Part shown: one piece after another, positions 49,798 through 59,088 of the stretch
Numbering within the stretch: the first letter of the stretch is position 1
How the letters are laid out: each line of letters starts with the position of its first letter
The notes under the pieces: generated by a model
Databases searched by the model: none
The model's input: the letters and a program-made list of their open reading frames with translations, nothing else
What the model was told of the DNA's origin: nothing
Made by a program: the position numbers and the translations under genes
DNA from: Paenimyroides aestuarii
GTDB taxonomy: Bacteria; Bacteroidota; Bacteroidia; Flavobacteriales; Flavobacteriaceae
Reading direction: 5' to 3'
Assembly: GCF_024628805.1 (NCBI RefSeq)
Contig: NZ_CP102382.1
Coordinates: 1,054,001 to 1,118,000 of the forward strand
Length of the DNA: 64,000 bases

Positions 49798-52700
49798 TCA
49801 CAAAACTGCAATCTCGCTGCCGTTTTCAGCAGATTTTGTGATTTGCAAAGCAATAGGAATGCGTTCTTTCAGTTCTTCAACATGCGATATGATTCCCACA
49901 ATGCGATGTTCTTTGTGCAAATTGTTCAACGTTTCAAACACAATATTCACCGATTCTGCGTCTTGCGTTCCAAAACCTTCATCGATAAAGAAAAAGTTTT
50001 TGCTGGCAACACTGTTTGTTTGCACACTTTCTGCCAAAGCCAAGGCCAAACTCAACGAAACCTGAAACATTTGTCCGCCCGAAAGCGTTTTCACACTTCG
50101 GGTTCTGCCTTCGTTTAAATAATCAATTACCTCGAAATCGTTTGATTCGTTTACCTGCAAACTCAATTGGTTTCGCGTCATTATTCGGAAACGCACATTG
50201 GCATTTTCACATAATTGTTTCAAATAAATCGACGATACATATTGAACAAAACCGGCCGCTTTAAACAAATTAGTCATTGTTTTTAAGTTTTCTGCTCGTT
50301 TTTTCAATTGATCCAATGCGCTTAACAATTCCTTTTTTTCGATAAAAGCTTTGGTTAATCGATTGATTTCTGCTTTGGTTTTGGTAACATTTTCGGTCGC
50401 TGTTTTTAATTCTATTTCGGCAGTTTCAAAAGCTTTTTCGAGTTGCAGATAGTCGTTTGCATTGAAAACTTCATCTTTGAGCTTCGTTTCTAATTCTTGA
50501 ATTTGATTGTTCAATGTTTTATATGCCACAGTAAACGCTTCTATTTCGGCACGAACAGCTTCCACATTCCAATTCAAATCAAGGATTTTTACAACTTTTT
50601 CTTCGCTTTCAATCTGTTGTTCAACTAGTTGCTTTTTGAAAAGATCATTGAGATTTTCTAGCTTTTTATGAAGCGCTATTGCATCTTTCTCTAGCGATAT
50701 ATTAGCCGCTTTTTGAACCTGAATTTGGGTATGGCATTCATTGAATTGTTTATTATAAGCATTGAAATCATTTTCAATTTTTTGATTGAACGTTTTTAAA
50801 TCATTTAATTTTTGTTCGATTTCTTCAACAGAGCATCTTTCAAAATCGGTAAAAACAAGCACTTTTAAATTGCTTAAATTCTGATTGATATGTGCCTTTT
50901 TTGCTGTTTCTTCTAGTTTGAATTCTTCTAATTTGGTTCGATATTTCTGCGCTGTTTGCAGTTGACTTTCTAAATTTAACCGTTGATCTGCAATGAATTT
51001 ATTTTTGCTATCAATTTGTTTAGAAACACTTAAAGAGGCTTGTTTTTTCTGTTGAAAATCTTCATAATTATCTGCATTAAAATCTTCCCAATCAAACGCG
51101 GCATGATGCTGATCCATTTGAAGTTGTAGTGCCTCTAATTGCTGATTTTCTCTTGAAAATTGCTCTTGAATCATGGCTAACTTTTGAATTTTTTGTTGGG
51201 CTTTATTTGCAAATTCAACGGCATTATTCTGCTTTTCTTCAAGCGTATCTATTTCTTTTTGAATTTCGTTGATTTGAAAAGTGACATCGTTCAAAGTCAA
51301 AATTTCAGGATGTTCCAATGATCCGCAAAGTGGGCAAGCTTCTCCATTGTGTAAATTGTGGGCAAATTGCGCCAATTCATGCTGCACTTGGAACGATTGC
51401 AATTTTGCTTGAAGTGTTTTCTTTTGCTGCAAAAGATTTTCGTTTAAATGCTTGATGTCTTCTTCAAACGTTGCAACCACAATTTTTTCATTGTGTAATT
51501 CGGTTTCAATTTGTTGCATTTCGCTTTTTAAGAACTGTTTTTTTTCTTGTTGCAACAGCCGTTCTTTTTCCAATTGATGTTTTTTGCTGAACCAATCACC
51601 CACATTGATCAAAACACCCGTTTCTATTTGGTTTTTCGCCAAAAGGGTTATATCATTTTCCGTTTGCTTTATCGTTTCTTTTAGTTGATTTACAACTTGT
51701 TCCATTTCAGCTACTTTTGCTTCGCCGTTTTTTGTACGGTTTTGCAATTGATTTACCTCTTGTGTAAACTGAAGTATTTTTGCAATGAAATCTAAATCGG
51801 TTTCTTCTAAACGTTTATTGGGCAAATCATTTATATATGGTTTTATTTTAGAAATTGCGGTTTCGAGTTGAAGCAATTCCGCTTCCGAATTTTTCAAAAG
51901 ATTTTTGCCGTTTTCCAATCGATCCGATTTTTCTTTTGCTTCTTGTTCGGTTTTGTTGCGGTCAATAAGCAATTGGTGAAACGCAGTGTAAATGCGCTGA
52001 TACAATTCTAATGCAGTCTTTTTTTGGTCGATTTTGGGCTTTTGAACTTTAAGCTCAGCAAACAATTTTCTTTTGTTTTGCAACGATTCAAAATCGGTTT
52101 TTATGTTTTTTAAGTGTTGCAACTTATCATTAATTGTTTTAAAAACATTTTGCTTTTGCGTTTGAAGAGCGTTTTCTGCAAGCCATTTTTCATTTAAAGC
52201 AGTAATATGTTCTTCGGAAACCTCATCGTAACCCGACAATTTTCCCTCCAACTGATTCAAATCTGTTAGATTTCTGCTGTTTAAAAGCGATACTTTGTCC
52301 TGCAAATCAAATCGGTGCAATTTAAAAATCTCTTTCATCATCTGGGTTCGGTCTTTTGCACCCAATTCAATAAACTCTTTAAACTTGCCTTGTGGAATAA
52401 TAATGGTTCGCTTAAAATTGTCGTAACTCAAGCCTACAATTTCTTGGGCGTTGCTGTGGTTTAATGGAATCCAATGGTCGTTTATCCATTCATAAAAAAC
52501 AACGGTTGGCGATTTAATATCATCAAATCGTTTGGAATTGCGTTTAAATTCACGCGTTACTCGAAATATTTTGTTTTCATAATTATAAAAATCAAACGCA
52601 ATAAACGCTGTGTCCGATTTTAAATTCATCATGTTGTACGAGCGTTTATCTTGCTTGTTCAAGCGTTCGGTTTCGCCATACAATGCAAACGTGATGGCTT

Positions 52701-52836
52701 CTAAAAGCGACGATTTACCCGAACCCACCGCACCAAAAATCCCAAATAAACCTGCGTTTATCAGGTTTTCAAAATCAATGGTTTGTCTTTTTTGATACGA
52801 ATACAAGCCTTCTATGGTCAGTTTAATGGGGATCAT
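49798..52836 (-). CDS. sbcC: SbcC-type SMC-like exonuclease subunit
   Basis: This 1012-residue cytoplasmic protein is a Rad50 relative working with SbcD on DNA ends, hairpins and palindromes. Walker A GAVGSGKSSLLEAITFALYG is near residue 36. Two long coiled-coil arms (about 190-490 and 520-840) flank a zinc hook CPLCGSLEHPE near residue 500. The C-terminal ATPase half has signature LSGGQMFQVSLSLALALAES near 925 and Walker B NFFFIDEGFGTQD near 955. It follows sbcD after 2 bases. The palindrome-rich DNA in this window would be a natural substrate. Confidence 0.92.
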   Translation of the reverse strand: MIPIKLTIEGLYSYQKRQTIDFENLINAGLFGIFGAVGSGKSSLLEAITFALYGETERLNKQDKRSYNMMNLKSDTAFIAFDFYNYENKIFRVTREFKRNSKRFDDIKSPTVVFYEWINDHWIPLNHSNAQEIVGLSYDNFKRTIIIPQGKFKEFIELGAKDRTQMMKEIFKLHRFDLQDKVSLLNSRNLTDLNQLEGKLSGYDEVSEEHITALNEKWLAENALQTQKQNVFKTINDKLQHLKNIKTDFESLQNKRKLFAELKVQKPKIDQKKTALELYQRIYTAFHQLLIDRNKTEQEAKEKSDRLENGKNLLKNSEAELLQLETAISKIKPYINDLPNKRLEETDLDFIAKILQFTQEVNQLQNRTKNGEAKVAEMEQVVNQLKETIKQTENDITLLAKNQIETGVLINVGDWFSKKHQLEKERLLQQEKKQFLKSEMQQIETELHNEKIVVATFEEDIKHLNENLLQQKKTLQAKLQSFQVQHELAQFAHNLHNGEACPLCGSLEHPEILTLNDVTFQINEIQKEIDTLEEKQNNAVEFANKAQQKIQKLAMIQEQFSRENQQLEALQLQMDQHHAAFDWEDFNADNYEDFQQKKQASLSVSKQIDSKNKFIADQRLNLESQLQTAQKYRTKLEEFKLEETAKKAHINQNLSNLKVLVFTDFERCSVEEIEQKLNDLKTFNQKIENDFNAYNKQFNECHTQIQVQKAANISLEKDAIALHKKLENLNDLFKKQLVEQQIESEEKVVKILDLNWNVEAVRAEIEAFTVAYKTLNNQIQELETKLKDEVFNANDYLQLEKAFETAEIELKTATENVTKTKAEINRLTKAFIEKKELLSALDQLKKRAENLKTMTNLFKAAGFVQYVSSIYLKQLCENANVRFRIMTRNQLSLQVNESNDFEVIDYLNEGRTRSVKTLSGGQMFQVSLSLALALAESVQTNSVASKNFFFIDEGFGTQDAESVNIVFETLNNLHKEHRIVGIISHVEELKERIPIALQITKSAENGSEIAVL

Positions 52837-52838
52837 AA

Positions 52839-54044
52839 TTATTCATTTAAAATTTCGTTAAACAAATCCATTAATTCCTGGTTGGGTTCTTGTTGGGCAT
52901 TTTTCGACTTAAAATAATCTTTAAACAACCCTTTTATATCTTGATTAAGGTTGATTTCTTTTGCTGAAATTGCATCAATATCCACATTTTTGACCCTTGG
53001 AATTAAATGTACAATGCCCGAATGTGCCTGAAATATCGCTTTTCGTTCATCGGTTGTTAAAAAAGTATCGGTTTCCATGGTCAACTCTACCAATGTATCT
53101 GGGTGTTTCAATAGCCAATTTATAGCATCATCAACCAATTGAAAAGTCTTTCGAATCAATGCTTTTCCTTTTGTAAGAGTAACTTTCGTAAAATTTATAT
53201 CTTGATTGGGTTTTGCGTTTATGATGGATACATATTTGGTTTGACCAGCTTCGCTAAAACTGTAGCAAAGCGGGGATGAGGCATACACAATCGGTTTTTC
53301 GGAAGTGCCAATATTGTTAAATGCGTGTAAATGACCCAAAGCCGTATATTGAATTTGAGGCGGAACACAATCAGAAAACACCATATCTGCATTGCCTATT
53401 TTTATGGGTTTTTCGCCTTCAGGTTCTTCCAAAAGGGCAGTGCCGCGCTTGTTCATGTATAAATGCGAAAGCAGCAGGTTTACGCCTTTTTCATCACAAA
53501 ATTCATCGGCAATTTTTGTCCATTGCTCTTTTAAAACGAGGTTTAATTGCGCTTCTTTTTCTTCCCCGAAATATTGTTTTAAGCGCATTTCGTTGGCATA
53601 CGGCGTATGAATAATTCGAATGGGAAATTCGATATGATTTATTTTTAGTTCAATAAATCCTTCTACAGATTTTGTGATTTTAAAATGATCCAATTCAAAC
53701 AAATTGACCTTTTCGTTTGGATAACCCAGCAATATAATTCCACATTCGCGTGCCAATGGATCAGGAGCATTGATTCTGTCGGGCGAATCGTGATTGCCGG
53801 CAATGGCAATTACTGGGCGTTTTGCATTATTTGTAAGTTGTTTCAGGGTTTTGTAGAACAAATCAACCGCATCAACCGCTGGGTTAAAAGCGTCGAACAA
53901 ATCACCAGCAATTAAAACTAAATCCACCTTTTCGCGATTAGCAATTTCCACGATTTCGTTCATTACTTCAATTTGTTCTTCAAATCGCGAAAAACCATCT
54001 AAACGCTTTCCTAAATGCCAATCGGCGGTGTGCAATACTTTCAT
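52839..54044 (-). CDS. sbcD: SbcD-type nuclease subunit
   Basis: This 401-residue metallophosphoesterase subunit (Mre11 relative) provides the nuclease active site. Visible motifs are HTADWHLGKRL near the N-terminus, LVLIAGDLFDAFNP near residue 45, AIAGNHDSPDR near 80, LLSHLYMNK near 200 and ALGHLHAF near 245, which hold the manganese ligands. The C-terminal part binds SbcC. It starts 2 bases after a small basic protein gene, so the three genes form one unit. Confidence 0.93.
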   Translation of the reverse strand: MKVLHTADWHLGKRLDGFSRFEEQIEVMNEIVEIANREKVDLVLIAGDLFDAFNPAVDAVDLFYKTLKQLTNNAKRPVIAIAGNHDSPDRINAPDPLARECGIILLGYPNEKVNLFELDHFKITKSVEGFIELKINHIEFPIRIIHTPYANEMRLKQYFGEEKEAQLNLVLKEQWTKIADEFCDEKGVNLLLSHLYMNKRGTALLEEPEGEKPIKIGNADMVFSDCVPPQIQYTALGHLHAFNNIGTSEKPIVYASSPLCYSFSEAGQTKYVSIINAKPNQDINFTKVTLTKGKALIRKTFQLVDDAINWLLKHPDTLVELTMETDTFLTTDERKAIFQAHSGIVHLIPRVKNVDIDAISAKEINLNQDIKGLFKDYFKSKNAQQEPNQELMDLFNEILNE

Positions 54045-54046
54045 AA

Positions 54047-54202
54047 TTATTCTTCTTTTAATTTTTGGTTAGCTTGATTGTATTGTTGTTGAATTTGTTT
54101 CAATTTTTCTTTACGAAGCGTTGAGGCATTGCTGGCCTTTTGCTTCTTTTGGTCAACTTTTTTCTTATGAGCCAATCGATTGGTTTCGTTTCTTCTTCCC
54201 AT
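54047..54202 (-). CDS. Small highly basic helical protein (51 residues)
   Basis: A frame from ATG 54200-54202 to TAA 54047-54049 encodes 51 residues starting MGRRNETNRLAHKKKVDQKK. It is rich in Lys, Gln and Arg and likely one long helix. It ends 2 bases before the sbcD start, the same tight packing as between sbcD and sbcC, which argues that it is real. It could bind nucleic acid, but there is no recognised family. Confidence 0.55.
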   Translation of the reverse strand: MGRRNETNRLAHKKKVDQKKQKASNASTLRKEKLKQIQQQYNQANQKLKEE

Positions 54203-54228
54203 TTCAAATATACATTTGTTTTAAGACA

Positions 54229-54612
54229 TTAATTGTCGTTTAGAAATACGCCTGAAACATAAAACCATCGCTCCTTTATTTTTTGAAACACCGATAATTC
54301 GTGATGCACTTGATGGTTTCCCTTTGTATCTATATAAAAAGCCTTAAACTCCACCTGATTTATGTTAGGAATGTTTACAATTTCCAACTTGACCCACTGA
54401 TTGCTTTCGCCCCACTCTTGAAGTTCTTCTTTGGTATGAAACTTTCGTTTTGCGGGTAAAGTGGTATTCATTAAATAATCGCCGTTGGGAATGGCAAATG
54501 CAGAAAAACGCGAGCGCATCAAGGCTTCGGCAGTGGGTGCGTGTTTAGTTTTACTGTGATAAGGTTCGCAGCATTCTGCATATAGTTTAGAGGAACAGCA
54601 CGGACATTTCAT
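54229..54612 (-). CDS. YchJ/UPF0225 family protein
   Basis: The ATG at 54610-54612 gives a 127-residue protein with an N-terminal Cys cluster (KCPCCSSKLYAECCEPYH), a SEC-C-like zinc-binding motif, followed by TAEALMRSRFSAFAIPNGDY, the conserved YchJ core. The C-terminal half has an NTF2-like beta fold (VKLEIVNIPN, WFYVSGVFLN). Function is unknown. I prefer this start to the one at 54654 because it gives the family N-terminus and the other would overlap the terminator at 54644. Confidence 0.8.
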   Translation of the reverse strand: MKCPCCSSKLYAECCEPYHSKTKHAPTAEALMRSRFSAFAIPNGDYLMNTTLPAKRKFHTKEELQEWGESNQWVKLEIVNIPNINQVEFKAFYIDTKGNHQVHHELSVFQKIKERWFYVSGVFLNDN

Positions 54613-54643
54613 CGAATCATGTTTTTTCAAAATTACACATAAA

Positions 54644-54667
54644 AAAAGAGGCATTTACGCCTCTTTT
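54644..54667 (-). terminator. Terminator after secreted helical protein gene
   Basis: AAAAGAGGC pairs with GCCTCTTTT around a 6-base loop, with a T-run on the minus strand, 19 bases past the stop at 54686. Confidence 0.75.
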
Positions 54668-54685
54668 CATCTTTTTTGCTGTTGC

Positions 54686-55111
54686 TTATTCTTCTGCTTG
54701 CTGCATTGCTTCTTCGCTTGCATATTTCATAACCAAACCTTGCATGGTCATGCCTACTTCTGCCTGTAAAGCATTGATTTTTTGTTCAAAAGCTGCTGCA
54801 TCTTTTGGAGCAATTTGCGTCATTTCTTTTGTTTCCGCATATTTTTTGTTGGCATCTTTTATTTCGGTAGCGTCGTAATTTTCATCAACTAATTTTGTGA
54901 AATCGGTAATAAAGTTGCTTGCTACTGCATCAAACTCTTTTGTAAATTCATCTACTTTTGCTGTGTCTATAGCAGGTAAAATTTGTTGTTTTGCACCTTC
55001 AATTTGTGCTTTAACACCCATGTTGCTAACAAATGTTTGTGCATCTTGTGATTGTGCAAAACCTACTTGTATTGCGAAGAACATTACTGTTCCAAAAATC
55101 ATCTTTTTCAT
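54686..55111 (-). CDS. Secreted helical protein, DUF2059-like
   Basis: This 141-residue protein has a signal peptide (about 1-19, GFAQ). The mature part is helical and Ala/Lys/Glu-rich, with TFVSNMGVKAQIEGAKQQIL near its start. Position and pattern resemble the neighbouring DUF2059 protein at 55229, so the two may be distant paralogues. No catalytic motif. Function unknown. Confidence 0.65.
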   Translation of the reverse strand: MKKMIFGTVMFFAIQVGFAQSQDAQTFVSNMGVKAQIEGAKQQILPAIDTAKVDEFTKEFDAVASNFITDFTKLVDENYDATEIKDANKKYAETKEMTQIAPKDAAAFEQKINALQAEVGMTMQGLVMKYASEEAMQQAEE

Positions 55112-55201
55112 AATCTTTATTTATAATATTTTAAAAAACAGAGACTAAAGTACAATTTTTTTTAAAGCGAAGAAAAAACTTAACATTATTACAACAAAAA
55201 A

Positions 55202-55219
55202 CGAGGTTTGAGAACCTCG
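55202..55219 (-). terminator. Terminator after DUF2059 gene
   Basis: CGAGGTT/AACCTCG stem with 4-base loop and T-run on the minus strand, directly past the stop at 55229. Confidence 0.75.
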
Positions 55220-55228
55220 CTTTGATTT

Positions 55229-55636
55229 TTACTGCATGTACTTCATTATGATTGGTTGTAATTCAGACATTCCCCATGATTGACCAACCTCCATTAATTC
55301 TCGGGTGATTTTAGGAGTAGTTTCTTGAATTTTCTTTCCAACAGGTGAATTGTAAAATTCATTTATCTTTTTGATATCTTCATGCGTGTAGAATTTCATC
55401 AATGATTCTGCCATCTTATCATATAAACTTGGTAATTTTTCTTGAAGTTCTTTATTAAATGCCGTACGATCTTCAGCAGACATTTGATCTAAAAGAGGTT
55501 CTAAAACAGCCGTCATTTGTGATGCCGAACCTGATAATTTAATATAATCAATTACATCTTTCTTAAAATCTGCTGATTGCGCTGATGCAAATTGTACCGA
55601 TAACAAAATGCTTGCTGCTATAAATAATTTTTTCAT
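55229..55636 (-). CDS. DUF2059 domain-containing secreted protein
   Basis: The ATG at 55634-55636 gives 135 residues with a signal peptide (about 1-19, ASAQ). The mature helical part matches DUF2059: DVIDYIKLSGSASQMTAVLE, then a FYTHEDIKKINEFYNSPVGK segment, which is the best-conserved part of the family. The longer frame reaching upstream to 55819 overlaps the ALDH gene and is not likely. Function of DUF2059 proteins is unknown; they are usually exported. It lies 13 bases after the end of the ALDH gene. Confidence 0.75.
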   Translation of the reverse strand: MKKLFIAASILLSVQFASAQSADFKKDVIDYIKLSGSASQMTAVLEPLLDQMSAEDRTAFNKELQEKLPSLYDKMAESLMKFYTHEDIKKINEFYNSPVGKKIQETTPKITRELMEVGQSWGMSELQPIIMKYMQ

Positions 55637-55649
55637 GTGCTGTATTATT

Positions 55650-57170
55650 TTATAAATTAAAGTTAATTCCTTGTGCCAATGGCAATTCTGTACCGTAATT
55701 AATGGTGTTTGTTTGTCGGCGCATATACACTTTCCAAGCATCTGAACCCGATTCGCGTCCGCCGCCTGTTTCTTTTTCGCCACCAAAAGCACCTCCAATT
55801 TCTGCACCCGATGTTCCAATATTTACGTTTGCAATTCCACAGTCTGATCCTGCGTGTGACAAGAACAATTCTGCTTCGCGTAAATTATTTGTGAAAATTG
55901 CCGATGACAATCCTTGTGGAACATTGTTTTGCATTGCAATCGCTTCTTCAATGGTGCTGTATTTCATTACATATAAAATCGGTGCAAACGTTTCTTCCTG
56001 AACAATTTCAAAATCGTTTTTAGCTTCGATAATACATGGTTTTACATAGCAACCACTTTCATAACCACTGCCTTCTAACACACCGCCATCTACAACTATT
56101 TTACCGCCTTCGGTTTTTGCTTTTTCAATCGCTTTTAAATAATCTTCTACTGCTTTTGTATCGATAAGCGGTCCCACATGATTGGCAGCATCTAAAGGAT
56201 CACCAATCTTCAACTGTCCATACGCATTTTTCAATGTTTCGATGGTTTTATCATACACACTTTCGTGAACGATTAAACGACGGGTTGATGTACAACGTTG
56301 ACCTGCGGTTCCAACTGCTCCGAAAACAGCTCCTACCAACACCATATTCAAATCGGAATGTTCCGATACAATCACAGCGTTGTTTCCTCCTAATTCTAAA
56401 ATCGTTTTACCAAAACGTTCTGCAACTGTTTTTGATACGTGACGACCAATACGAGTTGATCCTGTAAAAGAAACCAACGGAACGCGTTTGTCGTTGTTCA
56501 TTAAATCGCCCGAAGCATTTCCAGTAACTAAACAGCTAACGCCTTCTGGTACGTTATTTTTTTCGAATACTTTAGTAATAATGTTTTGACAAGCAATTGC
56601 ACACAATGGTGTTTTTGAACTTGGTTTCCAAACGCACACATCACCACAAACCCAAGCCAAAGCGGCATTCCAAGCCCAAACGGCTACCGGAAAGTTAAAT
56701 GCAGAAATAATCCCTACAATTCCCAGCGGATGATACTGCTCATACATGCGGTGCATAGGGCGTTCTGAATGCATGGTTAATCCGTATAATTGACGAGATA
56801 AACCTACCGCAAAATCGCAAATATCAATCATTTCTTGTACTTCGCCTAAGCCTTCTTGCAAGCTTTTTCCCATTTCATAAGATACCAATTTGCCCAAAGC
56901 ATCTTTGTTTTCGCGCAAAGCATCTCCCACTTGGCGCACTATTTCGCCACGCTTTGGTGCAGGTACTAATCGCCATTCTTTAAAAGCTTTTTCGGCAGTG
57001 CTCATTACTTTTTCGTAATCGTCTGTAGAAGATGTTTTCACTTCCCCAATCAATGAGCCATTTACTGGCGTATGTGAAGCAATTATAGCGCCATTTGCAA
57101 ACCATTGAGAACCTGTTGACGATCCTAAGTTGGTGTTGTTTAAACCTAATTGTGATAAAATTGTATTCAT
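55650..57170 (-). CDS. Aldehyde dehydrogenase, ALDH7/antiquitin-like
   Basis: This 506-residue NAD(P)-dependent enzyme matches antiquitin-like (ALDH7) dehydrogenases, which oxidise alpha-aminoadipic semialdehyde/piperideine-6-carboxylate in lysine breakdown. Signatures are [20 protein letters not shown] near 145-165, the FTGSTRIGR coenzyme-binding loop, catalytic Glu in [11 protein letters not shown] near 265, and catalytic Cys in [12 protein letters not shown] near 300. The C-terminal [18 protein letters not shown] is typical of ALDH7. Length is standard. Confidence 0.88.
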   Translation of the reverse strand: MNTILSQLGLNNTNLGSSTGSQWFANGAIIASHTPVNGSLIGEVKTSSTDDYEKVMSTAEKAFKEWRLVPAPKRGEIVRQVGDALRENKDALGKLVSYEMGKSLQEGLGEVQEMIDICDFAVGLSRQLYGLTMHSERPMHRMYEQYHPLGIVGIISAFNFPVAVWAWNAALAWVCGDVCVWKPSSKTPLCAIACQNIITKVFEKNNVPEGVSCLVTGNASGDLMNNDKRVPLVSFTGSTRIGRHVSKTVAERFGKTILELGGNNAVIVSEHSDLNMVLVGAVFGAVGTAGQRCTSTRRLIVHESVYDKTIETLKNAYGQLKIGDPLDAANHVGPLIDTKAVEDYLKAIEKAKTEGGKIVVDGGVLEGSGYESGCYVKPCIIEAKNDFEIVQEETFAPILYVMKYSTIEEAIAMQNNVPQGLSSAIFTNNLREAELFLSHAGSDCGIANVNIGTSGAEIGGAFGGEKETGGGRESGSDAWKVYMRRQTNTINYGTELPLAQGINFNL

Positions 57171-57231
57171 TGTTCTTTTAGATAATATTTTTAGTTTTTA
57201 TAGTTTTTGTAAGATATTAAAAAGGTATGGA

Positions 57232-57759
57232 TTAACCAATAAATCGACGGTCTGTTTCCATTACCGTTCCGCATTTTTTACAAGTGCGCAGTTCTTCGGA
57301 AGAATAAAAATGTTTAAAATGAGGCAAAAAATCGGTTTCTATATTTTCCAGCGGAAAATACACTTCATACAATTTTTCATTGCAATGGTCGCAATACCAA
57401 AGCAAACCGTCTTTTGCATCTGGATCCACCCGCTTCATTTCAACTACTAGCCCAACAGACCCTTCGGTTCTAATAGGCGAGTGTGGTGTTTTAGCTGGCA
57501 GCAGAAACACATCGCCGGCATTCAACTGCATTACCTCTTTGCCATTTTCGGTTTGAACAGCAATGGAAATAGTTCCTTCTAATTGAAAAAAGAACTCGTC
57601 GGATTCGTTGTAATGATAATCTTTGCGGGCATTTGGTCCGCCCACCACCATCACAATGAAATCGCCCGATTCTGTATAAATATTCTTATTGCCAACCGGT
57701 GGTTTTAGTAAGCCACGGTTTTCATTGATCCAATTTTGCAGATTAAAAGGTTTTTTCAT
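57232..57759 (-). CDS. nbaC: 3-hydroxyanthranilate 3,4-dioxygenase
   Basis: The ATG at 57757-57759 gives 175 residues. The enzyme opens the ring of 3-hydroxyanthranilate in the kynurenine pathway. The cupin iron ligands are visible in YHYNESDEFFFQLEG (His and Glu) and TPHSPIRTEG. The C-terminal rubredoxin-like site has two CXXC pairs (WYCDHCNEKLYE and CKKCGTVME), as in bacterial enzymes. It starts 8 bases after the M23 protein gene stop. No other tryptophan-degradation gene is in the window, except possibly the ALDH gene downstream. Confidence 0.92.
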   Translation of the reverse strand: MKKPFNLQNWINENRGLLKPPVGNKNIYTESGDFIVMVVGGPNARKDYHYNESDEFFFQLEGTISIAVQTENGKEVMQLNAGDVFLLPAKTPHSPIRTEGSVGLVVEMKRVDPDAKDGLLWYCDHCNEKLYEVYFPLENIETDFLPHFKHFYSSEELRTCKKCGTVMETDRRFIG

Positions 57760-57767
57760 TTTGTTCA

Positions 57768-59063
57768 CTATTTTCCACTTAACCACGATTGTGGATTGTT
57801 AATGGTCTCATTTTTACTTATCATAAACTTAAGAATTGCAACACCTTCATGATTACTTGATACAGTTCCAATTTTTTGTTTGGTGGATACTTTTTGACCA
57901 ACTGAAACACTTACTGATGATAAATTATTGTAAACTGTAAGATATTCTCCATGACGAATAAATATCGTTCTTGAATTTCCAATTACTTGAACTTGAGTGA
58001 CTTCTCCTTCAAAAACACTGCGAACAGCTGCTCCTTTTTCGGTTGTGATTTCAATTCCGTGGCTTTCGTATTCAATATCGTATTCTGGATGTTTAACCGT
58101 TCCATAACGCGTAGAAATATATCCTTTTTCTACCGGCCAAGGCAAGCGTCCGCGGTTATTGCTAAAACTTGTTGCCAACGCTTTTTCTTCCGGCGTCATA
58201 TCAAATTTTCCTGCAGCACTTGTTGTGGTAACCGTCGGTTTTGATGTTGTTTTAGTACCCGATTTTGCGTTTCGTGCTTCCTCTTCTCGTTTTCTTCGTG
58301 CTTCTTCTTCTCGGCGTTTACGGTTTTCTTCCTCAATAATCTTTTTAATAATCGCTTTTATTTGCTGATCTATTTTTTTGGTTTCCTGTTGTTTTTTGCG
58401 AATTTGATCCGAGTATTTTTTACTGTCTTTCTTCACCAAATTCATTAATTCGGTTTGTTTGCCTTTTTCAACCTCTAATTCTTTGCGTTGCCCTTCTTGT
58501 TCTGCGACCACCTTTTGCTGTTTGCTTTTTTGCAATTCTAAATGGGCAGAAATACGCTCTAATTCTTCAAATTTTTCTCGAATTTCATCGCCTTGTGATT
58601 TGCGGTATTTCGCATATTGTTTAATGTATTGCATGCGTTTGTAAGCTTGCAAAAAGTTGTTGCTCGATAAAATAAACATGATGCGGTTTTGCTCGGAACG
58701 TGCTTTGTATGATTTTACGATGGTTTTTGCGTAATCTTTCTTTAAAACAGCTAATTCGCGTTTTAATTTGTTCGATTCCAGTGTGTTAACGTAAATATCA
58801 TTCGATAAAGTTCGAATTTGCTTTTGCGAATTATTGATCAACTCGGTTTGGAGTTTAATCTTCTTTTTTTGCTCATTTAGTTCACTCAAAATATTTCGTT
58901 CCTGCTTTTTATTGGTATTCAGCAAGTTCTGAAATTCTTTAATTTCTTTTAAAATGGCTGCTTTACGCTCTTCCAGCTTGCGTTGTTCTGCTTGATAATC
59001 TTGCTGGGCAAACGTGTTGAATGATAAAAATAGTAATAGTATGATGGATAAAATGCGACGCAT
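57768..59063 (-). CDS. EnvC-like murein hydrolase activator (coiled coil plus M23)
   Basis: This 431-residue protein has a signal peptide (about 1-19, NTFAQ) and a long coiled coil (about 22-260, with an Arg/Glu-rich block RREEEARRKREEEAR). A C-terminal LytM/M23 domain spans about 305-430. The domain lacks the full zinc site: HGIEITTEKG has Glu where active enzymes have Asp, and RHGEYLTVYNNL lacks the HxH His. This fits EnvC-type proteins, which activate amidases at the septum and are not hydrolases themselves. It follows DUF4292 after 25 bases. Confidence 0.88.
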   Translation of the reverse strand: MRRILSIILLLFLSFNTFAQQDYQAEQRKLEERKAAILKEIKEFQNLLNTNKKQERNILSELNEQKKKIKLQTELINNSQKQIRTLSNDIYVNTLESNKLKRELAVLKKDYAKTIVKSYKARSEQNRIMFILSSNNFLQAYKRMQYIKQYAKYRKSQGDEIREKFEELERISAHLELQKSKQQKVVAEQEGQRKELEVEKGKQTELMNLVKKDSKKYSDQIRKKQQETKKIDQQIKAIIKKIIEEENRKRREEEARRKREEEARNAKSGTKTTSKPTVTTTSAAGKFDMTPEEKALATSFSNNRGRLPWPVEKGYISTRYGTVKHPEYDIEYESHGIEITTEKGAAVRSVFEGEVTQVQVIGNSRTIFIRHGEYLTVYNNLSSVSVSVGQKVSTKQKIGTVSSNHEGVAILKFMISKNETINNPQSWLSGK

Positions 59064-59088
59064 TAGCTTGAATTTTGTTCAAAAATAA

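Noticed and set aside
49798..54044. Reading sbcDC as an anti-phage defence pair
   Set aside because: Full SbcD and SbcC motif sets and normal operon layout point to the housekeeping repair complex; no defence genes are nearby.
55637..55819. Upstream extension of the DUF2059 gene
   Set aside because: It overlaps the well-supported ALDH coding sequence in another frame and lacks a signal peptide; the ATG at 55634-55636 gives one.
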